Shown here: piece after piece, positions 1 through 8,027 of the stretch
Layout: the number at the start of each line of letters is the position of its first letter
Numbering within the stretch: position 1 is the stretch's first letter
NCBI GenBank assembly: GCA_964418575.1
Contig: CAYQMI010000014.1
Span: 1 to 48,087, forward strand
Source: Glaciecola sp964418575
Lineage (GTDB): Bacteria; Pseudomonadota; Gammaproteobacteria; Enterobacterales; Alteromonadaceae
Length of the DNA stretch: 48,087 bases
Direction: 5' to 3'
Notes under the pieces: model-generated
What the model was told of the DNA's origin: nothing
The model's database searches: none
The model's input: the letters and a program-made list of their open reading frames with translations, nothing else
Made by a program: the position numbers and the translations under genes

Positions 1-179
1 TCGGTATAAAATTTTAATGATGCTTCAACGTCACCCGTGTAGAGGTCTGCCCATACTAACTTACCGTGTTGATGTGCTACTGTTTCTGTTTCTGAGTTTT
101 TGCTCTGTGCCGCTAATGTGGCTTTGCTACTTAACGAACATGCTAAGAGGATTAGCACTAAAAATTGACTAAATTTCAT
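1..179 (-). CDS. Exported VOC/glyoxalase-like protein, N-terminal part only
   Basis: The gene starts with ATG at 179 and runs off the left edge, so only about 59 residues are visible. An AGGACT ribosome binding site lies about 8 bases upstream. The N-terminus has a short hydrophobic core (FLVLILLACS) that could be a lipoprotein signal with Cys14 or an ordinary signal peptide cut after TLA. After a linker comes GKLVWADLYTGDVEASLKFY, which resembles the first strand and helix of the vicinal-oxygen-chelate (glyoxalase/dioxygenase) fold. The substrate is unknown. The family call rests on about 25 residues, so it is tentative; an exported VOC protein would be somewhat unusual. Confidence 0.6.
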   Translation of the reverse strand, partial: MKFSQFLVLILLACSLSSKATLAAQSKNSETETVAHQHGKLVWADLYTGDVEASLKFYT

Positions 180-446
180 CTAAAAAGTCCTTATTATTTG
201 CACAATAAATTAGCATACTTACTTATTAATAACAGCAATAAACTCATGTTAAATCAATACAAATTAGCTTCTTTTTCGGGCGAAGGGGAAGGGGGAAGCT
301 TAATTCGGTCATTAAAAAGAATGCTCAATATTCCCCGGTTTAACGCTTAGTGGTGTGACTAAAAAGTTGTATGTTGATTAAACAAAGGTGGGAATAGAGC
401 AATAGCGTAGACGCAGGCGAAAGTTTAACCATTTAAGTGAAAAGTA

Positions 447-1319
447 TTAATGAACAATTGAGTGACCATCTGTGCGCAATAGTTCGTCTTCGACTTCAAA
501 GGTTGCGCTAAACTCTCCTGCTAACAGTTCACGACCGCGGCCAAGAGGAAGTCGATATAGTTGCGCTCGTTTTGAGCTAAATGTGGCTTTGCTTACCTCT
601 CGACCATTAGGGGCATATACTCGCACTGTCACTTGCGTTGTAGGTGCTTTGCTGAACATAGGCCGAAGCAATATTTCTTGCAAGCAGACTAGCTCGTCGA
701 AGGCGGGTTTGGCACATTTTCTGCCCGATATATACACGCTTTGCAGGTAGATAGGGTTTTCGATGTCCGCTTTTAGCTGCTTATTTTCTTGCTCTAAATC
801 CTCAATTCTTTTTAGCAGGTCAGGTGCAGCTTCATTCTTTGACATGGCTTCAAGTGCGTTTTCTAAATCGCTTACCATTGCTTTTTGTTTGTCTAAAAGC
901 ACTTGCGTGGCGGCAAGCTCTTGTCTTGCTAACTTGAGCTTAGCTGACTGTAAATCGCAATTCGCGCTACTTGTGAGATCCCCGACTACCTCGAGTTCTG
1001 CACGTTGTTCCTTAACGATAGATTGAGATAATACAAAGTTTTCTTCGCATTTCAAAAGTGCCTGATTCAAGCTTGTTCGCTCGCTTGTCAGATTAGCGAT
1101 ATCGGCTTGTAACACTTTACGCTCTTTTTCTAGTTCGACGAGCTGCATTTGTTCGTCGATGAGGGATGACTGCAATTTATCGCGTTCTTCAAGCAAAGAA
1201 ATAACAAACTGCGTGTCAAAGACACCCGCTTCGTCAGTTGATTGATTTAAATACAAAACAAGCAAGATGATGATGTTGAGTATCAGCAAAATAATGTATT
1301 TGATACTTCTTTCAAACAA
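447..1319 (-). CDS. Membrane-anchored coiled-coil protein of unknown function
   Basis: A 290-residue protein that I do not recognise with confidence. Residues about 7-24 form one transmembrane helix (IKYIILLILNIIILLVLY). Residues about 40-190 are a long Glu/Lys/Leu/Gln-rich coiled coil broken near residue 115. Residues about 195-290 form a compact beta-rich C-terminal domain containing two Cys close together (GRKCAKPAFDELVC). The architecture is that of a single-pass inner-membrane protein with a rod and a terminal domain outside the membrane; it resembles the DUF6776-type gammaproteobacterial proteins, but that is only an impression. It lies 155 bases downstream of lpxH on the same strand and may be its own transcription unit. 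Confidence 0.75.
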   Translation of the reverse strand: MFERSIKYIILLILNIIILLVLYLNQSTDEAGVFDTQFVISLLEERDKLQSSLIDEQMQLVELEKERKVLQADIANLTSERTSLNQALLKCEENFVLSQSIVKEQRAELEVVGDLTSSANCDLQSAKLKLARQELAATQVLLDKQKAMVSDLENALEAMSKNEAAPDLLKRIEDLEQENKQLKADIENPIYLQSVYISGRKCAKPAFDELVCLQEILLRPMFSKAPTTQVTVRVYAPNGREVSKATFSSKRAQLYRLPLGRGRELLAGEFSATFEVEDELLRTDGHSIVH

Positions 1320-1474
1320 GCGGAAATCCTTTTCATGATGACAATGGTTGTTTCGAATCAGAATGCGATGAACTTAATCGTTTAATAAATCATCATTTGT
1401 GAAATCTTTCAACTCAATTTTAATTCGAAAGGAGAGCATATTATTGAAATGAATAGCTTGAATAAACTTTAGTA

Positions 1475-2197
1475 TTAAAAAGGGCGAACTTCCAAAGAGA
1501 GTTTATCGGCGCTTGCTAACAAAATAGAACCTTGATCATACCAATCACCTAAAACAATCCTTTGCCTAGGAGTTCCATCGACCTCAAAATCATGAATGTC
1601 AGGTCGGTGAGTATGGCCATGTATAAAGTATCTTACATCGAATTCGCGCATTACGCGGTCAACCTCAGAAGGAGTCACGTCCATAATTTCAGCGCTGAGC
1701 TGTTTATGATTTTTTTGACTGGTTTTTCGACCGTCCTCGGCTATTTTTCTGCGTAGCCATAAAGGCAATGAAAGCATCAGCTTAGGCCACCACCAGCCTC
1801 GCGCTTTTTTCCTAAACTTCATATATTCCAAGTCACGAGTGCACAGTTCGTCACCATGACTTATCAGTGTCTTTCGTCCGTAGAGGTCAATGACGGCTTG
1901 CTCTGGCAGCAGTTGCATACCGCTTTGTTTGGCAAAGGCATTGCCAATTGCAAAGTCGCGGTTGCCATGAATAAAATATACCGGCATTTGCAAGGAAACC
2001 TGTTTAATAGCGTCTGCTATTTTATCGCTAAACGGCGTCTTGTCGTCATCGCCAATCCATACTTCAAAAAGATCCCCTAGGATATAAAGTGCCTCTGCTT
2101 GGGGAGCTTCATCTTGCATAAAATGCAAAAAGCACGCAGTGATGTCGTCTCGCTGCGCGCTTAAATGCAAATCTGATATGAAATAGGTGATCGGCAT
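1475..2197 (-). CDS. lpxH: UDP-2,3-diacylglucosamine hydrolase LpxH
   Basis: LpxH cleaves the pyrophosphate of UDP-2,3-diacylglucosamine to give lipid X and UMP, the fourth step of lipid A synthesis, at the inner face of the inner membrane. The 240-residue protein carries the full metallophosphoesterase signature: DLHLS with Asp9 and His11, GDLFEVWIGDD with Asp42, GNRD at 77-80, SHGD with His113, and HGHTHRP at 192-198. The length matches E. coli LpxH. It starts 23 bases after the ppiB stop, giving the ppiB-lpxH pair divergent from cysS, the same arrangement as in E. coli. The purE/purK genes that follow in E. coli are not here. Confidence 0.97.
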   Translation of the reverse strand: MPITYFISDLHLSAQRDDITACFLHFMQDEAPQAEALYILGDLFEVWIGDDDKTPFSDKIADAIKQVSLQMPVYFIHGNRDFAIGNAFAKQSGMQLLPEQAVIDLYGRKTLISHGDELCTRDLEYMKFRKKARGWWWPKLMLSLPLWLRRKIAEDGRKTSQKNHKQLSAEIMDVTPSEVDRVMREFDVRYFIHGHTHRPDIHDFEVDGTPRQRIVLGDWYDQGSILLASADKLSLEVRPF

Positions 2198-2220
2198 AGT
2201 GCTATATGGCCCGATTAAAC

Positions 2221-2715
2221 TTAGTCTTCTATGCGCGCGTTGTTAATCACAATATCTTCGACTGGCACATCTTGATGATAACCTGAGTTTCCGGTTTCAA
2301 CCGTTCTCATTTTTTCGACTACGTTCATTCCTTCAACCACTTCACCAAATACGCAGTAGCCATAGCCTTGTGAATTTGCTGCGCTAAAATCTAGGAAGTT
2401 ATTATCTTTTACATTAATAAAAAATTGCGCGGTAGCAGAGTGTGGGTCGTTTGTGCGCGCCATCGCTAAAGTGCCCACTTTATTGCTAAGGCCATTATCA
2501 GCTTCATTTTCAATAGGAGCGCGTGTGGTTTTTTCCTGCATACCGGGCTCCATACCGCCGCCTTGAACCATAAAGTTGCTAATTACGCGGTGAAAGATAG
2601 TGTTGCTGTAAAAACCTTCTTCTACGTACTGTTTAAAGTTAGCCGCAGTCTTTGGCGCTTTATCTTCAAAAAGATTGATTTTTATGTCGCCGAAATTTGT
2701 TTCTAAAATAACCAT
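2221..2715 (-). CDS. ppiB: Cytoplasmic cyclophilin, peptidyl-prolyl isomerase B
   Basis: A 164-residue single-domain cyclophilin that catalyses cis-trans isomerisation of X-Pro bonds. Family motifs are present: FHRVISNFMVQGG with the catalytic Arg, ARTNDPHSATAQFFINV with the Gln and Phe of the active site, and YCVFGEVVEGM. There is no signal peptide, which points to the cytoplasmic PpiB rather than periplasmic PpiA. A GAGAC ribosome binding site precedes the ATG. It is the first gene of the ppiB-lpxH unit and is divergent from cysS, with a 146-base shared upstream region. Confidence 0.96.
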   Translation of the reverse strand: MVILETNFGDIKINLFEDKAPKTAANFKQYVEEGFYSNTIFHRVISNFMVQGGGMEPGMQEKTTRAPIENEADNGLSNKVGTLAMARTNDPHSATAQFFINVKDNNFLDFSAANSQGYGYCVFGEVVEGMNVVEKMRTVETGNSGYHQDVPVEDIVINNARIED

Positions 2716-2861
2716 GATAGTCTCGCATTTTGTTTGTGAATAATGAATTGAAGGCTTTGAAAAATTTTGTACTTAATTATCAGGCGCTAATGGTAGCCTA
2801 AAAGCCCTAGCAGATGCTAGAATTCGCCTAATTTTTATGACTAAGAGAACTGAAATTCAGC

Positions 2862-4253
2862 ATGACTGATTTGCGCATATACAATACCTTGACGAGAAAA
2901 AAGGAAAGTTTTGTCCCCTTACATCCTAACAAAGTAGGCATGTACGTTTGCGGTATTACGGTTTATGACTTATGCCATATGGGCCATGCTCGAACCTACT
3001 TAAGTTTTGATACGATTGTGCGCTACTTACGCCACTTAGGTTACGAAGTGACCTACGTGCGCAACATTACTGATGTTGACGATAAAATCATTCAGCGTGC
3101 GGTGCAAAATAAGGAAACGCCGAGCGAACTTACTGAACGCACGATTGCAATGATGCATGAAGATTTTGCGGCACTGAACCTGCTTGAGCCCGATATTGAG
3201 CCCAAAGTAACCGAACATATGCCTGAAATAATTGATGTTATTCAGCGTTTGGTTGATAAAAAGTACGCTTACGTTTCAGATTCGGGAGACGTGCTGTTTG
3301 ATGTAAGTGCGTTTGAGCAATACGGCAAATTATCTAAGCAGGACTTATCTCAGCTTGAATCAGGCATTAGAGTGCAAACTACCTCTGATAAACAAGACCC
3401 TCTTGATTTTGTGCTGTGGAAGTCTGCCAAGCCGGGTGAACCTAGCTGGTCATCTGTGTGGGGAGAGGGGCGTCCTGGTTGGCATATTGAATGTTCAGCG
3501 ATGAACCACAAGCATTTGGGTGCGCATTTTGATATTCATGGCGGTGGCTCAGATTTAATCTTCCCGCACCATGAGAATGAAGTCGCGCAATCATGCTGCG
3601 CCTTTGACACGCCATATGTAAATACTTGGATGCATGCGGGTATGGTGCAAGTCGACAATGAAAAAATGTCGAAGTCTTTAGGTAACTTTTTTACCTTGCG
3701 TGATGTGTTGGCGAAGCACGACCCTGAAACGCTACGCTTCTTTTTAATGTCGGCGCACTATCGCAGTCAGCTAAGTTATTCGCAAGACAATATTAGTCAA
3801 GCGAGAGCCGGTTTGGAGCGTTTATACACCGCGTTACGTGATGTTCAAGTTGATGAGTCGGTAGACTTGTCGCACGGTGGCTACCTTGCTAGGTTTGAAG
3901 AGGCCATGAACGACGACTTCAATATGCCTATCGCGTTTTCGGTATTGTTCGATATCGCAAAAGAACTGAATAAGCTAGACGCAAGCAGCGAAGAGGCACA
4001 AAAGCTGGCAGGTGTGCTCAAAGGTTTAGGCAAGGTACTGGGGATTTTGCAAAGCGAACCGAATGCTTATCTGCAAGGCGATGCTGAGCAAGATGAGGGC
4101 TTTGCTCAACAAGTAGAGGCACTCATTGAAAAACGCAATCAAGCACGCCGAGACAAAGACTGGGGCAGCGCCGACGCCGCCCGCGACGAGCTAAGTGCAT
4201 TGGGTGTTGTGCTTGAAGATGGCGCACAGGGGACTTCTTGGCGTAAAGTGTAG
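2862..4253 (+). CDS. cysS: Cysteinyl-tRNA synthetase
   Basis: A class I aminoacyl-tRNA synthetase that charges tRNA-Cys. The 463-residue protein has the HIGH-type motif HMGH at 39-42, the zinc ligand Cys30 in YVCGITVYD, the region WHIECSAMNHKHLG and HGGGSDLIFPHHENE supplying the other zinc and cysteine-binding residues, and KMSKS at 268-272. The C-terminal part is the helical anticodon-binding domain with the final basic extension (EKRNQARRDKDWGSAD). Length and order match the E. coli enzyme. A TAGAAT hexamer at about 2818 could be a -10 element. The gene is followed directly by the REPIN-like repeat and the first N gap. Confidence 0.98.
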   Translation: MTDLRIYNTLTRKKESFVPLHPNKVGMYVCGITVYDLCHMGHARTYLSFDTIVRYLRHLGYEVTYVRNITDVDDKIIQRAVQNKETPSELTERTIAMMHEDFAALNLLEPDIEPKVTEHMPEIIDVIQRLVDKKYAYVSDSGDVLFDVSAFEQYGKLSKQDLSQLESGIRVQTTSDKQDPLDFVLWKSAKPGEPSWSSVWGEGRPGWHIECSAMNHKHLGAHFDIHGGGSDLIFPHHENEVAQSCCAFDTPYVNTWMHAGMVQVDNEKMSKSLGNFFTLRDVLAKHDPETLRFFLMSAHYRSQLSYSQDNISQARAGLERLYTALRDVQVDESVDLSHGGYLARFEEAMNDDFNMPIAFSVLFDIAKELNKLDASSEEAQKLAGVLKGLGKVLGILQSEPNAYLQGDAEQDEGFAQQVEALIEKRNQARRDKDWGSADAARDELSALGVVLEDGAQGTSWRKV

Positions 4254-4329
4254 ATCTTATTGAACCTAAATGGCGCCATAACCCGCGCCACTGCCGCCAC
4301 AACTCGCGGTCACTGCCGCCCCAATCCCT

Positions 4330-4572
4330 GTCATTCCTGCGAAGGCAGGAATCTCCCAAAACAACAACNNNNNNNNNNNNNNNNNNNNNNNNNNNNNNNN
4401 NNNNNNNNNNNNNNNNNNNNNNNNNNNNNNNNNNNNNNNNNNNNNNNNNNNNNNNNNNNNNNNNNNNNGTCATTCCTGCGAAGGCAGGAATCTCCCAAAA
4501 CAACAACCGATGTTTTTGCTTATTTGAACATTTGCGGTAGCGTTGGGAGGTTCCCACTTTCGTGGGAACGAC
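4330..4572. repeat. REPIN-like palindromic repeat with a duplicated 39-bp unit
   Basis: A 39-base unit occurs identically at 4330-4368 and 4469-4507, on either side of the N gap. It starts GTCATTCCTGCGAAGGCAGG and ends in CCAAAACAACAAC. Its first part is a perfect hairpin, ATTCCTGC-GAAG-GCAGGAAT. A second perfect hairpin follows at 4550-4569, GTTCCCAC-TTTC-GTGGGAAC. The outer ends read GTC...GAC. Two facing hairpins with inverted termini are the layout of a REPIN (paired REP sequences), a non-autonomous repeat family moved by RAYT transposases. It sits between the convergent cysS and mltD 3' ends, a usual location. Confidence 0.8.
4369..4468. other. Assembly gap (100 N)
   Basis: Exactly 100 unknown bases, a conventional placeholder. 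The gap is flanked on both sides by the same 39-base repeat unit, so the assembler probably broke on a tandem or high-copy repeat. The true length is not known. Open frames crossing it are artefacts. Confidence 0.97.
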
Positions 4573-4655
4573 AGGTTATATTTAGTGGCAATAACGGGTT
4601 GTATGAAGCGAATTGTCGGGTGTATTTCACGTTAGTAGCGGTGGCCCTAAAACAA

Positions 4656-6296
4656 TCAACTCTTCGTAATATCCACCTTGAGTTTCAAACTCTGCCCCGG
4701 TTGCAAATACTTGTTTTTGCTTAAACCATTCCAGCGCACAATGTCGTTCACTTTTACCTTAAATTTACTGGCAATCAGTGATAATGAGTCGCCGCGCCTG
4801 ACCTTATAAGAAAGTGAGCGGGTATTGTTACTTTGCTCTTCTTCAGAAAACATGACTAAACGTTTACCTAGTTTGAGCGGGTCGTTGCGCGACATTCTGT
4901 TCCATCGGCTTAACTGACTCACGCTTACATCATAGGCACGCGCCAAGTCCCACAGGGTGTCACCTGATTTCACAGTATGATAAATCTTTATTTTATTGTC
5001 GTTGTTGCGGTTCGGATGATAGCTATCTTGCGCCGCTGTGAGTGCGTATGCATTTAGTTCGGTCAAAGCAACAGGCACTAATAAATCGTCACCAGCATAA
5101 ATTGTATTGCCCTTGATATTATTAATGCGCTTAATCACATCAATATTAGTGTTGTATTGCTGGGCAATTAGGCCAATGCTTTCGCCTCGTTTAACTTTAT
5201 GGCGCTCCCAGTTTAAACGTGATTCTTCTGGGGTTTCGTTTAAGGCAATAGTAAACGTTTCCACTTTATCCATCGGTAAAACTAAAAGGTGCGGACCGTC
5301 GGGTGCAGTTGCCCATTTGTTAAAGCCAGGGTTAAGTGCCTGCAGCTCAGCAAGGCTGAGGCCTGCCATTTTTGCTGCCATGGCTAGGTCGATTTGCGAG
5401 CCAACATCTACCACTTCAATCACAGGGGCATTGTCAATTTGAGGCCAGCTGAAGTTGTAACGCTCTGCATTTTTAAGGATGTCGGCAAGGGCAAGAAGTT
5501 TAGGCACGTATGCGCGGGTCTCGCGCGGGAGATCTAAAGACCAAAAGTCAGTATTTTTGCCAAGGCGTTTGTTTTTGCGAATAGCGCGCATCACTCGGCC
5601 TTCACCGCTATTGTAAGCAGCAAGCGCATGCATCCAGTTGCCATCGAACATATTGTTTAAATATTTCAGATAGTCAATTGCGCCTTGAGTTGAAGCCACT
5701 ACGTCTCGGCGTCCGTCGTACCACCAGTTTTGAGGCATGCCAAAACGTTTCCCGCTGCTCGGTATGAACTGCCACATGCCGGCCGCTCGCCCTGAGGAGT
5801 AGGCAAAGGGGTCAAAGGCACTTTCTACAATGGGCAATAAAGCGATGTCTAGAGGAATATCGTTTTCTTCCAATTGCTCAACAATGTAGTACAAAAATGG
5901 GCGGGCACGTTTGGCCACGCGAGCCATATAGTCAGGGTGTTTCAAGTACCACTTTTTTTGTGCATCGAGGCGAGCTTGTTTTTCAGGGATGGTAAATTCA
6001 AGCTGATTGGCGATTCTCACCCAAACATCATCTGGCTCAGAGGGCAGTAGAGGCTTTGTTTCTGGTAAAGGAACATCCACTAATTCCTCTGGATGCACTA
6101 AATCAGCAACGCCTTCTTGACGATTTTCACATAGCTGAGCGTCATGTTCTGTAGGATTGCTTTTGTCACTAAACTCACAGACCTCAAGCAACAGCGGCTT
6201 CTGTGTATTAGCGTTATTGCTTACGTCATTCTCAGTCGAGGTAAGAGCGCAGCCGCTGAGAATAACCGGCAGGCAAAACAAATATAAATACTTCAT
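4656..6296 (-). CDS. mltD: Membrane-bound lytic murein transglycosylase D
   Basis: Cleaves the MurNAc-GlcNAc bond of peptidoglycan to give 1,6-anhydro ends. The 546-residue protein starts with a lipoprotein signal (lipobox LSGC, Cys16), so it is anchored in the outer membrane. The SLT/goose-lysozyme-like domain covers about 135-270, with catalytic Glu158 in LLPIVESAFDP, followed by GRAAGMWQFIPSSGKRFG and ALAAYNSGEGRV. Three LysM peptidoglycan-binding repeats follow at about 366-408, 439-483 and 497-541. It lies 52 bases downstream of gloB on the same strand, the conserved gloB-mltD order. AGG just upstream supports the ATG at 6296. Its stop abuts the repeat region and converges on cysS. Confidence 0.97.
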   Translation of the reverse strand: MKYLYLFCLPVILSGCALTSTENDVSNNANTQKPLLLEVCEFSDKSNPTEHDAQLCENRQEGVADLVHPEELVDVPLPETKPLLPSEPDDVWVRIANQLEFTIPEKQARLDAQKKWYLKHPDYMARVAKRARPFLYYIVEQLEENDIPLDIALLPIVESAFDPFAYSSGRAAGMWQFIPSSGKRFGMPQNWWYDGRRDVVASTQGAIDYLKYLNNMFDGNWMHALAAYNSGEGRVMRAIRKNKRLGKNTDFWSLDLPRETRAYVPKLLALADILKNAERYNFSWPQIDNAPVIEVVDVGSQIDLAMAAKMAGLSLAELQALNPGFNKWATAPDGPHLLVLPMDKVETFTIALNETPEESRLNWERHKVKRGESIGLIAQQYNTNIDVIKRINNIKGNTIYAGDDLLVPVALTELNAYALTAAQDSYHPNRNNDNKIKIYHTVKSGDTLWDLARAYDVSVSQLSRWNRMSRNDPLKLGKRLVMFSEEEQSNNTRSLSYKVRRGDSLSLIASKFKVKVNDIVRWNGLSKNKYLQPGQSLKLKVDITKS

Positions 6297-6348
6297 AGGA
6301 ACCTAATTATTATTATTCGCGGCCGATTGTACGTGAACTGAGCAAGAT

Positions 6349-7125
6349 TTAAAAATTATCCTTGGCTGTTCTCACCGCTGCGAATGTATCGACAGCATTA
6401 ATTAAGTTTTGATGCAATTTATTTGCCATATCAGTTTGAAAGCCCTCATCGTGACACTGCAAAAAAGGATTAATTGAGCGCTGCTCTGCAATGCTAGAAG
6501 GTAAGGTAATTTGGTCATTGGCCCTTTGTTTCTCTGCCCATTGTTCATATTCAAAAAGCGCTTTGTGTTCAGGTAAAAGTGAACGCGCAAACTTTAAATT
6601 GGCCAAGGTATACTCATGGGTGCAGTACACTTTAGTGTCGGCGTTTAGCATCATGAGTTTGTCCAGCGAGGCTAAGAATACTTCGGGGGTGCCTTCAAAC
6701 ATTCGGCCGCAACCCGCTGAAAACAGGGTATCGCCACAAAATAGCCACTGTGGATTATAAAATACAATATGGTCCATAGTATGCCCGGGGGTCTCGAGGA
6801 CTTCAAAGCTAATTAAATCACCGAGAACAGACACTAAGTCACCTTCGCACACCTGCTTAGTTAGGCCCTTAATTTTATCATTCATAGGACCAATTACAGG
6901 GATGTTTGGATACTGCTCGCGAAGTTGTAAAATGCCGCCGGTATGATCAAAGTGGTGGTGCGTGACCAAAATTTCTTTAAGCTCAAGACCTTGCTCTTGC
7001 AAAAAGGCTTCTACTGGCGCCGCATCACCTGGGTCGACCACTACGGCATGCTCATGGGTATGCATGCACCAAATATAATTGTCCTCAAAGGCTTTAATAG
7101 CCGTAATAGTAATGTCGTTTTGCAT
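6349..7125 (-). CDS. gloB: Hydroxyacylglutathione hydrolase (glyoxalase II)
   Basis: Hydrolyses S-lactoylglutathione to D-lactate and glutathione, the second step of methylglyoxal detoxification. From the ATG at 7125 the protein has 258 residues. The frame stays open up to 7215, but the family begins at about MQNDITITAIKAFEDNYIW, so the internal start is preferred; a GAGAC motif lies upstream. The metallo-beta-lactamase zinc motif THHHFDHTGG gives His56, His58, Asp60 and His61. Further ligands are in ETPGHTMDH, CGDTLFSAGCGRMFEG and YCTHEYT. It is transcribed away from the YafS-type gene and upstream of mltD. Confidence 0.96.
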   Translation of the reverse strand: MQNDITITAIKAFEDNYIWCMHTHEHAVVVDPGDAAPVEAFLQEQGLELKEILVTHHHFDHTGGILQLREQYPNIPVIGPMNDKIKGLTKQVCEGDLVSVLGDLISFEVLETPGHTMDHIVFYNPQWLFCGDTLFSAGCGRMFEGTPEVFLASLDKLMMLNADTKVYCTHEYTLANLKFARSLLPEHKALFEYEQWAEKQRANDQITLPSSIAEQRSINPFLQCHDEGFQTDMANKLHQNLINAVDTFAAVRTAKDNF

Positions 7126-7214
7126 AATATGTACGTCTCGAAATTGATTGACCTTTATGTATATTACGATAACTTTAAGAACATTAAAGTTCACTTGCAA
7201 GTTAGGAGAGGGCA

Positions 7215-7988
7215 ATGTTGATGCGCGAAGCGCGAATAAGTAAGCGTCCTAGTTATCCTGAGCACTGGCAAGACTTGAGTCAGGGCGACAATGTTTGCGA
7301 AGAATTAGAGCTTGCACTAGCGCCTATCATGGAACGCATTTTTGGATATTATTTGGTTAAGCTTGGCAATTTAAGCAGTGAGTTGGCGCTTAAATCATGT
7401 CCTATTAAGCAAAAATTCAATTTGTCGCAAACCCTTATCGACAGCGCGCACATTAAGTCAAAATCGAGTCAACTACCGTTACAGAACAACAGTGTAGATG
7501 CATTCATGCTGGCTGGCGAGCTGGATTTTGCTCAAGACCCCCATCAGATTATCAGAGAAATTGACCGCGCTATTACCTCTAATGGGCATGTGGTTATTGC
7601 GGGCTTTAATCCCTTTAGTCTTGCTGGCGTCATGAAGTATTTACCCATCAATCGAAACAACATTTTGCATGAGGGGCGCTTTTTTACCGCGGCTCGAATA
7701 AAAGACTGGTTACAACTGCTGGATTTTGAAATTATTCAGCAAGAGCAGGTGGTGTATTCTGGTTTGTTTTTACGCAAGCGCTTGAATCAAGCAAGCAGGG
7801 TACAGAAATGGTGCAAACGCTATTTACCCTGGTTTTCGTCGATGTACGTGATTGTTGCAAGAAAGCGGGAGGTGCCTTTATCGCCAATCAAACCACGCTG
7901 GAAACTGCAGCCTAAGTTTGGTTCGAGTGCAGCCGGGGCGAGTATTCGTACTACAGCTCATTCAGAGCAAAGTAAGGTGTTGGAGTAG
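7215..7988 (+). CDS. yafS: YafS-type SAM-dependent methyltransferase-like protein
   Basis: A 257-residue class I methyltransferase-fold protein matching E. coli YafS along its length, including the YGFHLLKIGNLSAE-like stretch (here FGYYLVKLGNLSSE), DPHQIIREIDRAITSNG and VIAGFNPFSLAG. The substrate is not established. The glycine-rich SAM-binding loop (normally GxGxG) is not present in the usual form, so SAM binding may be altered. AGGAG at 7204-7208 precedes ATG 7215; ATG 7221 is an alternative start. It is divergent from gloB, as in E. coli, where rnhA and dnaQ follow; here metG follows on the opposite strand instead. Confidence 0.88.
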   Translation: MLMREARISKRPSYPEHWQDLSQGDNVCEELELALAPIMERIFGYYLVKLGNLSSELALKSCPIKQKFNLSQTLIDSAHIKSKSSQLPLQNNSVDAFMLAGELDFAQDPHQIIREIDRAITSNGHVVIAGFNPFSLAGVMKYLPINRNNILHEGRFFTAARIKDWLQLLDFEIIQQEQVVYSGLFLRKRLNQASRVQKWCKRYLPWFSSMYVIVARKREVPLSPIKPRWKLQPKFGSSAAGASIRTTAHSEQSKVLE

Positions 7989-8007
7989 TATATACGCGCT
8001 ACTCCAA
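7980..8007. other. Perfect hairpin between convergent genes
   Basis: TTGGAGTAG at 7980-7988 pairs perfectly with CTACTCCAA at 7999-8007 around a 10-base loop. It includes the stop codon of the YafS-type gene and lies before the metG stop. No T run follows on either strand, so it is not a classical intrinsic terminator; it may protect the 3' ends of both mRNAs. Confidence 0.5.
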
Positions 8008-8027
8008 CGATTGCTCTAATCAGCTGC

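Noticed and set aside
165..350. 61-codon plus-strand open frame
   Set aside because: It overlaps the start of the left-edge gene on the other strand, has no ribosome binding site and no protein-like composition.
4330..4507. Possible CRISPR array from the two identical 39-base units
   Set aside because: Only two units are seen, each is itself a perfect hairpin next to a second REP-like hairpin, and no cas genes are present.
4123..4724. Open frames crossing the first N run on both strands
   Set aside because: They exist only because the unknown bases contain no stops; they include repeat DNA and overlap cysS or mltD.
7126..7215. 30-codon N-terminal extension of gloB
   Set aside because: The family begins at the internal Met at 7125; the extension would overlap the ribosome binding site of the divergent gene.
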